Source: Lactiplantibacillus pentosus (GTDB taxonomy: Bacteria; Bacillota; Bacilli; Lactobacillales; Lactobacillaceae). From it: DNA of 64,000 nucleotides. The DNA is taken from the NCBI RefSeq assembly GCF_003641185.1, contig NZ_CP032757.1, positions 3,038,001 to 3,102,000 on the forward strand, in the 5' to 3' direction. The translations under genes and the position numbers were made by a program. Positions 34,618 to 42,789 of this stretch are shown in pieces (within the stretch, counting starts at the first letter, position 1; every line of letters begins with the position of its first letter). The notes below the pieces were generated by a model. It made no database searches and had not been told where the DNA came from. It was given only the letters and a program-made list of their open reading frames with translations.

Positions 34618-34632
34618 CATTTAACGAAAGTT
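34617..34632 (+). repeat. 16-bp direct repeat flanking copy B (right)
   Basis: ACATTTAACGAAAGTT, identical to 33545-33560. It begins on the last base of the outer inverted repeat. Confidence 0.7.
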
Positions 34633-34636
34633 CAAA

Positions 34637-34678
34637 AATACCGGTACTAGCAAAACAACTGCTAATACCGGTATTTTA
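34637..34678. terminator. Hairpin terminator between copy B and the HxlR gene
   Basis: AAATACCGGTA and TACCGGTATTT with inner CTAGC/GCTAA extension form a stem around AAAACAACT, with T/A runs on both sides. It can end plus-strand transcripts from copy B and minus-strand transcripts of the HxlR gene. Confidence 0.75.
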
Positions 34679-34722
34679 GTGGCTGTGGTGAAGCTACACT
34701 GCTTGCGTTTATCAACATCGCC

Positions 34723-35088
34723 CTACTCATCACACAAGGACCGTTCAATCAGTGCTGGATCGACATGCTGGTCGCCCCAGGTACAGATGGCGTCCAAGAT
34801 GGGGATCAGGCTGGTTCCCTTATCCGTCAGCTCATATTCGACGTGCGGTTGCGCCGTTTCGAAATCATGGCGTTTAATCAACTCGTCGCGCTCTAGTTCC
34901 TTCAACTGACTAGCCAGCGTTTTGTGTGATACCGCTTGAATGTGGTGTTGCAAGTCCGCAAAGCGACTAACGTGTGTCTCTGCTAGTTCAAACAAAATCA
35001 TGATCTTCCACTTACCGCGAATCATCTGCATCGTCGCATCAAACTCATTGCGGTAACGCGGCTGCTTGTTTTCTGGTTCAGTGACCAT
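34723..35088 (-). CDS. HxlR-family transcriptional regulator
   Basis: 121 residues, HxlR winged helix: NEFDATMQMIRGKWKIMILF, HIQAVSHKTLASQLKELERD, HDFETAQPHVEYELTDKGTS. GGAG lies eight bases before the ATG. Divergent from an SDR gene (35222), which it probably controls. The gap contains GTACTT/AAGTATACTT-type dyads usual for HxlR sites (about 35120-35170). No conserved N-terminal Cys is visible; one Cys occurs in CTWGDQH near the end. Confidence 0.87.
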   Translation of the reverse strand: MVTEPENKQPRYRNEFDATMQMIRGKWKIMILFELAETHVSRFADLQHHIQAVSHKTLASQLKELERDELIKRHDFETAQPHVEYELTDKGTSLIPILDAICTWGDQHVDPALIERSLCDE

Positions 35089-35221
35089 TATCGAGACTCC
35101 TATCTGACAAATTGGTAGTTACCTAAAAGTGCGTACTTGTGGGGCTTAATCCTGACAAGTATACTTGAAAACGTTGAAATTTGAAAGACAGTCAAAATTA
35201 AAATTACGGAGGCTACAACTC

Positions 35222-35950
35222 ATGAAACCATTAGTCGTTATCACTGGTGCCAGTTCAGGCTTTGGGGCCGAAATCGCGAAACAATTTGCGGCGGACGGTT
35301 ACCCCATGTTGCTGTTAGGTCGGCGGCGTGAAAAGCTCGCTACTTTGGCGGCCAACTTTGAAAATACCTTAATTGATACAGTCGACGTCACTAATTATGA
35401 CCAGTTTGAAGCTGCAATTCGGCGTGCCGAAGCCAAATACGGCAGGACAGATTTACTTGTAAACAATGCGGGTCTGATGTTACTTGGTAACGTTCAGAAT
35501 CAAGACCCACAAGAATGGCAAACGATGCTGAACACCAACGTGATGGGCGTTTTAAACGGCACTAAAATTGTGCTAAATGACATGCGCGAACGGGAACACG
35601 GCACGATTTTAAACATGTCGTCCCTAGCTGGTAAGAAGACGTTCGTCAACCACGCCGCTTACGTTGCGTCTAAGTTCGGCGTTCACGGCCTATCCGAAAC
35701 CTTGCGTGAAGAAAATGCCCCTAAGAATGTGCGGGTCATGTTAGTCGCACCGGGTGCTGCCGAAACTGAACTACTGACCCACGTCACGAGCCAATCGGCC
35801 TTATCAGATTACGAAGCCTGGAAAAAATCCATGGGTGGCTTGACGTTGAATCCCAAACACGTCGCCGAAACGGTCAAGTTCATGTATGACATGCCTCAAA
35901 ATGTCAATATTCGTGAAGTTGACATTGCGGCTACGGCTCAAGACGCTTAA
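35222..35950 (+). CDS. SDR-family oxidoreductase
   Basis: 242 residues, classical short-chain dehydrogenase: nucleotide loop TGASSGFGAEIAKQF, NNAGLML, catalytic Ser (LNMSSLAGKK) and YVASKF (YxxxK). NAD(P)H-dependent reduction of a carbonyl; substrate unknown. Start: ATG at 35222 after GGAGG; the frame runs 19 codons further upstream without a site. Divergent from an HxlR regulator. Confidence 0.88.
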   Translation: MKPLVVITGASSGFGAEIAKQFAADGYPMLLLGRRREKLATLAANFENTLIDTVDVTNYDQFEAAIRRAEAKYGRTDLLVNNAGLMLLGNVQNQDPQEWQTMLNTNVMGVLNGTKIVLNDMREREHGTILNMSSLAGKKTFVNHAAYVASKFGVHGLSETLREENAPKNVRVMLVAPGAAETELLTHVTSQSALSDYEAWKKSMGGLTLNPKHVAETVKFMYDMPQNVNIREVDIAATAQDA

Positions 35951-36298
35951 GCTTTCAACTAGCAGATTTACTGCAATCAGCTCTAGTCAGCCGGTTTTAC
36001 TACGAATAGTTGACCAGCACGGTTTTCCACAACCAGCCGACCAGCACGTTTTACGGTCATCAATTGGCCAGATTGCGTTACCACTGTCAATGTTCGGGCA
36101 CTCATTGTTAACAGCCAATCAGGCCCTTTGCCACGGCTAACGTGAACAGCGGCCGTCCCTGTTATAACTCGTACTAACTATAATCACCTTGAGCGATTGT
36201 GTATCAATGGCTCAAGGTGATTATTTGTGTCCTGCCAAAATCAAAACGCCAGCTTGAAATCAGTTTTTTCGTACCGCATTCATCCGCAGTCCAAAGTA
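35951..36298. other. Intergenic region with terminator
   Basis: No gene. A phrase GACCAGCACG is repeated 31 bases apart at about 36012-36052. A strong hairpin (AATCACCTTGAGC/GCTCAAGGTGATT) lies at 36178-36222. Confidence 0.5.
36178..36222 (+). terminator. Terminator after the SDR gene
   Basis: ATAATCACCTTGAGC and GCTCAAGGTGATTAT, 15-bp stem with a 15-base loop, followed by TTGTG. Symmetrical, so it may also serve the TetR gene on the other strand. Confidence 0.65.
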
Positions 36299-36871
36299 CT
36301 ACGCCTCCTTAGCAGCCTTAACCAACGCCTCCATCGTGCTGTTCTGCAACGTTGCCAACAAGTCATGAATCGTGGTCAGTGATTCCGTTTGACCATTTAG
36401 CAGCCATTCTCGCCAAATCGCATAAACGCCGGCACTCATGAATTTAGTCCAATACTTCAATTGAACGGCCGTTAAGCCAGCCTTCGCCATCGTCGTTTGG
36501 TAAAAAGTGGTCATGTTGTCATCAAATAATTGTTGAATGATGCTTTCAAAGCCCCGTTGTGCCGCTAACTGCAGCGTTGGTGCAAAATCACTGAAAAATT
36601 GGCCCATCGCAACCAGCTTCTGTTCAGCGGAAACGTGTTGTAAGACGTCCTGAAACCGGGCCGCAATCGCTGGTGCGAAATAGGCCGTCAAAAGCTCCGC
36701 AAGTGTTGAAAAGTTGCGGTAAAAAGCCATTCGACTGACACCCGCACGTTTGACAACTTGCGTCACCGTAATCGTGTCTAAATCGTGAGTTCGCAACAAT
36801 TGCAGTAAAGCGGTGGTGAGATACGTTTGTGAGTCCTTTTTAATTGCTTGCGCGTGATTGGTCGCTGCCAT
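36299..36871 (-). CDS. TetR-family transcriptional regulator
   Basis: 190 residues: TetR helix-turn-helix (LLRTHDLDTITVTQVVKRAG, VSRMAFYRNFSTLAELLTAY) then a helical C-terminal domain of the TetR_C_33 kind. GGAGG lies seven bases before the ATG. Divergent from a reductase at 36995; the gap holds a palindrome GTTACA-N2-TGTAAC. Confidence 0.87.
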   Translation of the reverse strand: MAATNHAQAIKKDSQTYLTTALLQLLRTHDLDTITVTQVVKRAGVSRMAFYRNFSTLAELLTAYFAPAIAARFQDVLQHVSAEQKLVAMGQFFSDFAPTLQLAAQRGFESIIQQLFDDNMTTFYQTTMAKAGLTAVQLKYWTKFMSAGVYAIWREWLLNGQTESLTTIHDLLATLQNSTMEALVKAAKEA

Positions 36872-36910
36872 AACAATTCCTCCATTCTGTCACAGATGCC
36901 CGTGATTACC

Positions 36911-36967
36911 TTGTATTCGATATGGGTCCATTGTAAGATACTGGCACAGACGTTACAAGTGTAACAG
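36911..36967 (+). promoter_or_regulatory. Promoter and palindromic operator of the reductase gene
   Basis: TTGTAT (36911-36916), 17-base spacer, TAAGAT (36934-36939). Downstream, GTTACA-AG-TGTAAC at 36952-36965 lies in the transcribed leader, where a repressor would act as a roadblock. Confidence 0.6.
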
Positions 36968-36994
36968 TTAAAAAATAAATTTGGAGGCATTCTC

Positions 36995-38035
36995 ATGCAA
37001 AAACAATTAGTCGTCGTCACCGGTGGTAGTGGTTTTATCGCGATTCACATTATTCGTCAATTATTACAACAAGGTTATGCCGTTCGCACCACGGTCCGCG
37101 CCCTGGACAAGGCGCCAGTCATCAAGGAAATGCTGCGTAACGGTGGAATCACCGACTTCTCATCGCTTGAGATCGTCGTGGCGGACCTCGCTAGCGACGA
37201 CCACTGGCCAGAAGTCATGGCAGGTGCCACTTATACGATCGACGTCGCTTCACCAACACCGAAACTTAATTTCAAAAACAAAGCTGAAATGATTCGTCCA
37301 GCCGTGGATGGCGTGCGCCGGGTGCTGGCCGCAAGTCGTGATGCCGGTGTCAAACGAGTCGTCTTAACCTCTGCATACGGCGCCATTTTTGCCGGTCACA
37401 AGCACCGGACGACCCCGTACACCGAAGAAGACTGGTCCAACCTGGACTGGAAAGAGATTCACCCCTATCAAGAATCGAAAACGCGGGCGGAATTAGCGGC
37501 TTGGGACTTTATTCAGCATGACGGGCGTGGCTTGGAATTAACGACGGTCAACCCCGTGGCCGTCATGGGTCCCGTCCTGTCCGCAAAATATTCGCACTCT
37601 AACATTCAGATTCAACAATTCTTAGAAGGCCAAGTGAAAGCCGTGCCGAACGTTGATTCCGGTTACGTAGACGTTCGAGATGTCGCCAGTCTACACTTGC
37701 TAGCGATGACCGCACCACAGGCAAACGGCGAGCGGTTCCTCGCGACGACGGGTGAAACGCTATCGATGTTAGATGTCGCCAATATCTTACGTGAGTCGCT
37801 GCCGGCATTTGCTAGTCAGCTGCCAACCAAGACGATCCCCAATGCGGTCGTTAAACTAGCCGCTAAAGCTCGTCCTGATTTACGGATGGTCGCTTCGCTA
37901 GTGGGAACTTATGCGGGCACCAGCAATCATAAGGCCCAGACACTACTAGATTGGCATCCGCGCCCCGCTGCGGAATCCATTATTGCGACTGCCCAATCCA
38001 TGATTGACTTGGGCATCGTGAAGGCACCACACTAA
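36995..38035 (+). CDS. NAD-dependent epimerase/dihydroflavonol-reductase-like extended SDR
   Basis: 346 residues. VVVTGGSGFIAIHIIRQLLQ (GxxGxxx loop; normally xxFIGxH), RVVLTSAYGAIF and the catalytic YQESKTRAE (YxxxK). Resembles fungal/bacterial aldehyde and methylglyoxal reductases of the extended SDR family, which reduce aldehydes or diketones with NADPH. GGAGG lies seven bases before the ATG. Divergent from a TetR repressor. Confidence 0.86.
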   Translation: MQKQLVVVTGGSGFIAIHIIRQLLQQGYAVRTTVRALDKAPVIKEMLRNGGITDFSSLEIVVADLASDDHWPEVMAGATYTIDVASPTPKLNFKNKAEMIRPAVDGVRRVLAASRDAGVKRVVLTSAYGAIFAGHKHRTTPYTEEDWSNLDWKEIHPYQESKTRAELAAWDFIQHDGRGLELTTVNPVAVMGPVLSAKYSHSNIQIQQFLEGQVKAVPNVDSGYVDVRDVASLHLLAMTAPQANGERFLATTGETLSMLDVANILRESLPAFASQLPTKTIPNAVVKLAAKARPDLRMVASLVGTYAGTSNHKAQTLLDWHPRPAAESIIATAQSMIDLGIVKAPH

Positions 38036-38400
38036 GCCATTGCACCAGCGATAGATTAAGCACCAGCCCCCTGTTTTGGACTAGCACTGGCTTAGGCGCT
38101 CTGCCGTATGTATTGCACAAACATCAACTTTGATGCGAGTCCTCAATTTTACGCGACCACTAGATTAGATGTAAACACGCCACTTTACACGAACGTCAGA
38201 TCAACCGCCGACACTCAGTTTGAATTGCTAAATATCATTCAGCTGAGGCTTGTCGTAGTAAAACATAGGCCCCAGTTGAGCGCGACTCCCGCTGTCAATG
38301 CAACTGACCATAAAAAACAATATTCAAAAATTCCCATGTGGATAACTGCTAAAGTAACCAGTTATCCACATGGGGATTTTATTTCAGTTTCACATCATGA
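38036..38400. other. Intergenic region with terminator
   Basis: No gene recognised apart from the hairpin at 38326-38386. Confidence 0.5.
38326..38386. terminator. Long bidirectional terminator
   Basis: AATTCCCATGTGGATAACTG and CAGTTATCCACATGGGGATT pair around CTAAAGTAAC, with A and T runs at the ends. It lies between two converging genes (reductase at 36995 and aldo/keto reductase at 38401). Confidence 0.88.
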
Positions 38401-39354
38401 TTAAGGTAAATCGTTGCCCGCCGCAAAGTAAACGTCGTACCATTCTTGGCGTGTCAATGTGACGTCAGCACCCGCGATACTCTCATCAAGGTGTTGCGGA
38501 TTCATTGACCCTAAAATGACTTGCATATTAGCTGGATGACGTAAGATCCAGGCCGTCGCAATCGCATTCTTGGTCACACCGTATTGGTCGGCTAATGCTT
38601 GTAATTTCTTGTTCAGTTCTGGAAACTTCGGATTGTCGATGAAGGTCCCCGCAAACATCCCGTATTGATATGGCGACCAAGCTTGAATCGTCATGTGATG
38701 CAGCCGCGAATATTCAATGATTTCCCCATCATGATTGAGGCTAGCCGCATCTTGCATGTTGGTGTGCAGGCCAAACTGAATGGGACCCGTGTGCATCACG
38801 CCAAATTGTAGTTGGTTAATCATTAACTTCTGATTCACCGCAGCCTGTAACATCTCGACTTGCATGGGATTAAAGTTGGAAACTCCAAAGTGACGTACTT
38901 TACCGGAAGCTTGCAATTCATCAAACGCTGCGGCTACTTCAGCGGGATCCATCAAAGGGTCTGGCCGGTGCAATAGAAATGCATCGAGGTAGTCCAGCTG
39001 CATCCGTTGCAAGATTTTATCGACCGTCGCAATCAAATGCTGTTTGGAAAAATCATACCGTTGCCCAAAGACTAATTCGCCGGAGCTCTTCTTCGGGTCC
39101 AGGACGATGCCACCCTTGGATTGAATGAAGAAGTCTTCTCGCTTCAAGCCTGATTGCTTTAACGCCTGTCCGAAGATTCGCTCCGAATCACCATTACCAT
39201 AAATATCCGCGGAATCAATATAGTTAATACCCCGGTCGTGAACTTGCGCCAAGACATTTGCCGCTGCACTGGGGTCCAACCGCACCATCCGCATGATTCC
39301 TAACGCAACTGCGGACGCTTTGAGCTGACTCGCGCCAATTTGAATTGTTTTCAT
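38401..39354 (-). CDS. Aldo/keto reductase (YdhF-like)
   Basis: 317 residues, TIM-barrel AKR: GINYIDSADIYGNGDSERIF (Asp and Tyr of the catalytic tetrad), DFFIQSKGGI (Lys), DAFLLHRPDPLMDP (His), GVSNFNPMQVEML and the NADPH-binding end AWILRHPANMQVILGSMNPQ. Reduces aldehydes or ketones; substrate unknown. GGGAG precedes the ATG. Single gene. Confidence 0.88.
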   Translation of the reverse strand: MKTIQIGASQLKASAVALGIMRMVRLDPSAAANVLAQVHDRGINYIDSADIYGNGDSERIFGQALKQSGLKREDFFIQSKGGIVLDPKKSSGELVFGQRYDFSKQHLIATVDKILQRMQLDYLDAFLLHRPDPLMDPAEVAAAFDELQASGKVRHFGVSNFNPMQVEMLQAAVNQKLMINQLQFGVMHTGPIQFGLHTNMQDAASLNHDGEIIEYSRLHHMTIQAWSPYQYGMFAGTFIDNPKFPELNKKLQALADQYGVTKNAIATAWILRHPANMQVILGSMNPQHLDESIAGADVTLTRQEWYDVYFAAGNDLP

Positions 39355-39466
39355 AAATTTCGTCTCCCTTTCGATGAATTATATTAAAACATCTGCCAAC
39401 GAGACCAATATAGTCGTTAGAGTCAGCTATAAGTCAAGTGTGAATTTTAAATTTGTGAGTGGCCGG

Positions 39467-40939
39467 CTATTTTTCTGTCCTTAGTTTGTTCGTTAACAGT
39501 AGCGTCGGTAAAATAATGACTAGCGCAGCGACAGCAATCACGAGGAATCCCTGTTGATATCCAGCCAACCGAATCGCCGCTAAATGGGTCGCCGTAAATG
39601 CTTGTAGGTGAGTCGCATTCACGTGGTAGGCACCGGAATTCAGGTGCTGCTTGAATATAGCGACTTGATGCGTTAAATACTGCGTTACGATCGTTGTAAT
39701 CAAGGCCGAGCCAAACGCGCTACCGATATTCTGGATAATACGAGTCCCAATCGTCGCTGCGGGTACTTGCTTTGGCTGCATGCCCGTGTACGCATCCGCC
39801 ATTAACGGCATCAAAATTCCACCAGCGCCAATGCCACGAATAAACAACACGACTCCCATGATCCAGTAAGCGGTATGTTGTCCAAACCAATAAAACGGCA
39901 ATGTCCCAATACAAGTAATAATGACACTAACTAACACCACGTACTTCGCCCCAATTTGATCAGTCAACTTACCGGTCAGCGTCCGAGATACTAACATCCC
40001 TAACCCCTGGGGAACCAGTGCCAAAGCAGCCATCACCACACTCATACCACGCACATTTTGAAAATAAAGTGGCAAGAGTAACATCGCACCATTCAAAACA
40101 GTGCCGGCAACAAATAATCCTAGCCCAGAGCCAATAAATGACTTAAAAGCAAACAGTTGCAGCGGAACAACCGCTCGTCCCTTTTTCCATGCCGCCCAAC
40201 CAACATAGCCAATCAAAGCAGCTATCCCAAGTGCAAGCATTTCAAGGCTCGTTTGGTTGTCGAAGCTAGTCGTGTGCGCAATATTCACCAAACTATAGAT
40301 GATTGCACTAGACGCGACGATCAACAATAGAATACCGATGAAGTCCATTTTTGCTTGACGATTTTGAGCTGGGTAGTGCGGCATTTTCCAGACGATTAAG
40401 ACCAACGAAAGGATGACAATTGGAACATTAATCCAAAAAATCCAATGCCACGAAGTCACTTTAATGATAATGCCACCAATGACTGGCCCAACCAGTGGTC
40501 CAAGAATCATCGGTAAGCCAACTGTTGCCATCATTTGGCCCATAACCGCTGCACCTGCTGTCTGCACAAGTAACGTTGTCAATAACGGCATAATCAGCCC
40601 GCCGGCAAAGCCTTGTATGAGACGCGCCAGAATTAACAATTGAATACTTGGCGCCAGCGCGGCAAAAATCGATCCCAGGCCAAATAAGATCTCACCAGCC
40701 ATAAAAACGGCCTTCCCATCAAATTTATCTAACAGCCAGCTAGAAAATGGTACTGCGACTCCGGTTGCCAATAAGTAGCCAGTAACCGCCCACTGCACGG
40801 TGGTCACATTAGTATCAAAACTGTTCACTAAATCATTGATTGCGATGTTGATCATCGTCGAATCCAATAATGGTGCCATTGCACCGAACACAACGACCCA
40901 TGCGATCGTCATTGTTGACTTCGAAATTTTAGTTTTCAT
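39467..40939 (-). CDS. MFS multidrug transporter, DHA2 (EmrB/QacA) family
   Basis: 490 residues with 14 membrane spans. MAPLLDSTMINIAINDLVNS and VQWAVTGYLLATGVAVPFSS (motif D1 and start of the DHA2 pattern), RLIQGFAGGLIMPLL (motif B), ATVGLPMILGPLVGPVIGG (motif C). Proton-driven export of lipophilic compounds. AGGAGG precedes the ATG. Divergent from a TetR gene with a palindromic operator over its promoter. Confidence 0.9.
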   Translation of the reverse strand: MKTKISKSTMTIAWVVVFGAMAPLLDSTMINIAINDLVNSFDTNVTTVQWAVTGYLLATGVAVPFSSWLLDKFDGKAVFMAGEILFGLGSIFAALAPSIQLLILARLIQGFAGGLIMPLLTTLLVQTAGAAVMGQMMATVGLPMILGPLVGPVIGGIIIKVTSWHWIFWINVPIVILSLVLIVWKMPHYPAQNRQAKMDFIGILLLIVASSAIIYSLVNIAHTTSFDNQTSLEMLALGIAALIGYVGWAAWKKGRAVVPLQLFAFKSFIGSGLGLFVAGTVLNGAMLLLPLYFQNVRGMSVVMAALALVPQGLGMLVSRTLTGKLTDQIGAKYVVLVSVIITCIGTLPFYWFGQHTAYWIMGVVLFIRGIGAGGILMPLMADAYTGMQPKQVPAATIGTRIIQNIGSAFGSALITTIVTQYLTHQVAIFKQHLNSGAYHVNATHLQAFTATHLAAIRLAGYQQGFLVIAVAALVIILPTLLLTNKLRTEK

Positions 40940-40987
40940 ATTTCCTCCTAATTAAGAAACTTGAAGTATCTTATTTGCATAACTGGT

Positions 40988-41041
40988 ATAATACGCTGTA
41001 TAAAGAAAAAGTCAATAAGAAACTTTTAGTTTCTTATTGAC
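40988..41041 (-). promoter_or_regulatory. TetR operator over the DHA2 pump promoter
   Basis: GTCAATAAGAAAC (41011-41023) and GTTTCTTATTGAC (41029-41041) are a perfect 13-bp palindrome around TTTTA. On the minus strand it provides the -35 TTGACT (41010-41015), with a 16-base spacer to TATTAT (40988-40993), the promoter of the pump. A second, imperfect half-related site (AAGAAACTTGAAGTATCTT) lies at about 40954-40972 next to the pump start. The palindrome also abuts the ribosome site of the TetR gene, so self-repression is likely. Confidence 0.85.
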
Positions 41042-41056
41042 GAAAGGAGTAAGTTT

Positions 41057-41656
41057 ATGACAGAAACGCGTCGTCGCGGGGCCGAATTGGAAAAAGCTAT
41101 TTTTCAAGCTACGCGCGAAATTTTAAGCAAAGATGGCATCGAACAACTTAGTTTTGCTACTATCGCTGAACGTGCGGGTACTAGTAAACCTGTACTCTAT
41201 CGACGCTGGCGTTCACCACTGGAGTTAGCTATCGCTGCCATTCAAGATCAAATCGTTACTGAAAATCATGGTCGATTGGATGAACTCGAATTAACTGGAA
41301 CAACACTTACCGAAGACTTATCACAAGTTCTTAAACGATACATCGTTAGCATCGACACATTCAATCAGGCGGCAGTCATCACTTGGTTTCAACACGTTGA
41401 CCAGCCAAGCAATCCTGAAGTTCGGGCGCTACTTGAATCTGTTAAGGCCATCGATGCGCACGCCATCGATCGTGTCTGTCAGCGGGCCCAAAAGCGCGGT
41501 GAGCTAAAAGCGGGGACACTTCCAATTGAATTAAAATTATTGCCTTTCGATTGGCTTCGTTATCGGGCTTTTACCAACGAACCAATCACGGATGCAACGC
41601 TAAAATTTCTAATTGACGACTTATTAGTTCCTGCCTATTATCACGTATTGGGCTAA
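41057..41656 (+). CDS. TetR-family transcriptional repressor
   Basis: 199 residues: helix-turn-helix (FQATREILSKDGIEQLSFAT, IAERAGTSKPVLYRRWRSPL) and a TetR_C domain. AAAGGAG precedes the ATG. Divergent from the DHA2 efflux pump, with a 31-bp palindromic operator between; the pair should behave like QacR/QacA, with a drug-like inducer. Confidence 0.88.
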   Translation: MTETRRRGAELEKAIFQATREILSKDGIEQLSFATIAERAGTSKPVLYRRWRSPLELAIAAIQDQIVTENHGRLDELELTGTTLTEDLSQVLKRYIVSIDTFNQAAVITWFQHVDQPSNPEVRALLESVKAIDAHAIDRVCQRAQKRGELKAGTLPIELKLLPFDWLRYRAFTNEPITDATLKFLIDDLLVPAYYHVLG

Positions 41657-41790
41657 TCAGGTTGAGACGTGTCAACAACAGACGCAACCGCACCTGCCAC
41701 GCTGATTGAGTTTTCCATCTTTGACCATCAAGTCGATGCTTGTAACCACTATTTGGCAAAACGCTGTGTCATAAGTCAGCGGCTACACAA

Positions 41791-41836
41791 GCAAATAGGA
41801 CGAGCAACCAAAAATTCGGTTGCTCGTCCTATTTGC
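41791..41836. terminator. Perfect 19-bp inverted repeat (terminator of transposase remnant)
   Basis: GCAAATAGGACGAGCAACC (41791-41809) and its exact reverse complement (41818-41836) around AAAAATTC. It overlaps the end of the transposase fragment on the minus strand; likely the element's own terminator or end. Confidence 0.7.
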
Positions 41837-42050
41837 TGACGTCTGTATTTTTAGCTGGCCCCCGTACGACCAGTTTCATGATGTTGAATACCATGGCGAC
41901 GATTTCGACTTCTCCGATGACTCGCTCGAAGCCACGCACCCAGAAACGATTAAACCGCAAAGAAACATTCAACTTACCCAAAATTGGTTCAACATCAATC
42001 TTGCCTTGAACATAGAGCTGACCAGTTTCTGAACTGCAAGCAAGGCACAC
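41829..42050 (-). pseudogene. C-terminal fragment of an IS1182-type transposase
   Basis: About 73 residues. TGQLYVQGKIDVEPILGKLN, VSLRFNRFWVRGFERVIGEV and EIVAMVFNIMKL match the end of IS1182-family DDE transposases, in which the E of this region is near the catalytic Glu. The rest of the enzyme is missing, so the insertion sequence is dead. It marks an old insertion at this boundary. Confidence 0.7.
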
Positions 42051-42152
42051 ATCCTCGCCTTAAGCCCCCTCCTTTTTGTGAGTACCCAAATCGCCATTGA
42101 GAATATTTCTGGTTATCACCTGCTGTTTAAGCACATTTCGTCTACATCCCCG

Positions 42153-42392
42153 CTATTTGGACCTACTTCGGACACATTCAATCACTAGAATAATGCCAAA
42201 AAAGCCAAATGTACCTATGGAGTAGTGGATCAATTGTGCTAAATAGTTAACCCAATCATATGGTCGCTTGTTATAGCAATCAATACCGCCCTTCACGACA
42301 AATAATAAGACAAAGTCAAATATCAACATAAATTTATTGACATCTATAAAACCATTAATTTGTTTTTGATATCGTAAATAGATTTTTTTCAA
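42153..42392 (-). CDS. Small two-span membrane protein of unknown function
   Basis: About 79 residues: basic start (KKIYLRYQKQ), hydrophobic span (KFMLIFDFVLLFVVKGG), polar loop (DCYNKRPYDWVN), second span (SIGTFGFFGIILVIECV) and a basic end. GGGGG lies six bases before a TTG at 42390-42392, which is the likely start. No family recognised. It is more AT-rich than its neighbours, suggesting acquired DNA. Confidence 0.55.
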   Translation of the reverse strand: MKKIYLRYQKQINGFIDVNKFMLIFDFVLLFVVKGGIDCYNKRPYDWVNYLAQLIHYSIGTFGFFGIILVIECVRSRSK

Positions 42393-42407
42393 TCTTGACC
42401 CCCTCAA

Positions 42408-42789
42408 AAACTAATGCCTCACAAATCTGCGTAATACCGTCATATTAATAAATCATCCGTCAGCTATCTACATCGTTATTATTACACGCGAGTCATTATT
42501 CTCCCTTTGAAAATCACTCGTCTGTTGACCTGTTATCCGACTAAAAAGCACAAATAATGAAAGCTAACATGACAAACTATTTTTATCAGGTGGGGACAAG
42601 CTGAAGCATGAAACTTCCAAAAAAATCGACTGATAAGCATCATTAACGATGCTTATCAGTCGATTTTTAGTGGACAAAGCCGGTTGAATTCGCGTTCTCA
42701 AAAAAGACATAACGTGCTTGGCATGGGTACGTTCGCCCAGCCAAATCTCATTTTCCGAACCCGAATCCTCTAGAATAACGACCTAACCA
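42408..42789. other. Intergenic region between small membrane gene and binding-protein gene
   Basis: AT-rich, no gene seen. Holds the strong hairpin at 42617-42670. Confidence 0.5.
42617..42670. terminator. Strong symmetrical terminator
   Basis: AAAATCGACTGATAAGCATC and GATGCTTATCAGTCGATTTT form a 20-bp perfect stem with an ATTAAC loop and flanking A/T runs. It would end the minus-strand binding-protein transcript. Confidence 0.85.
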
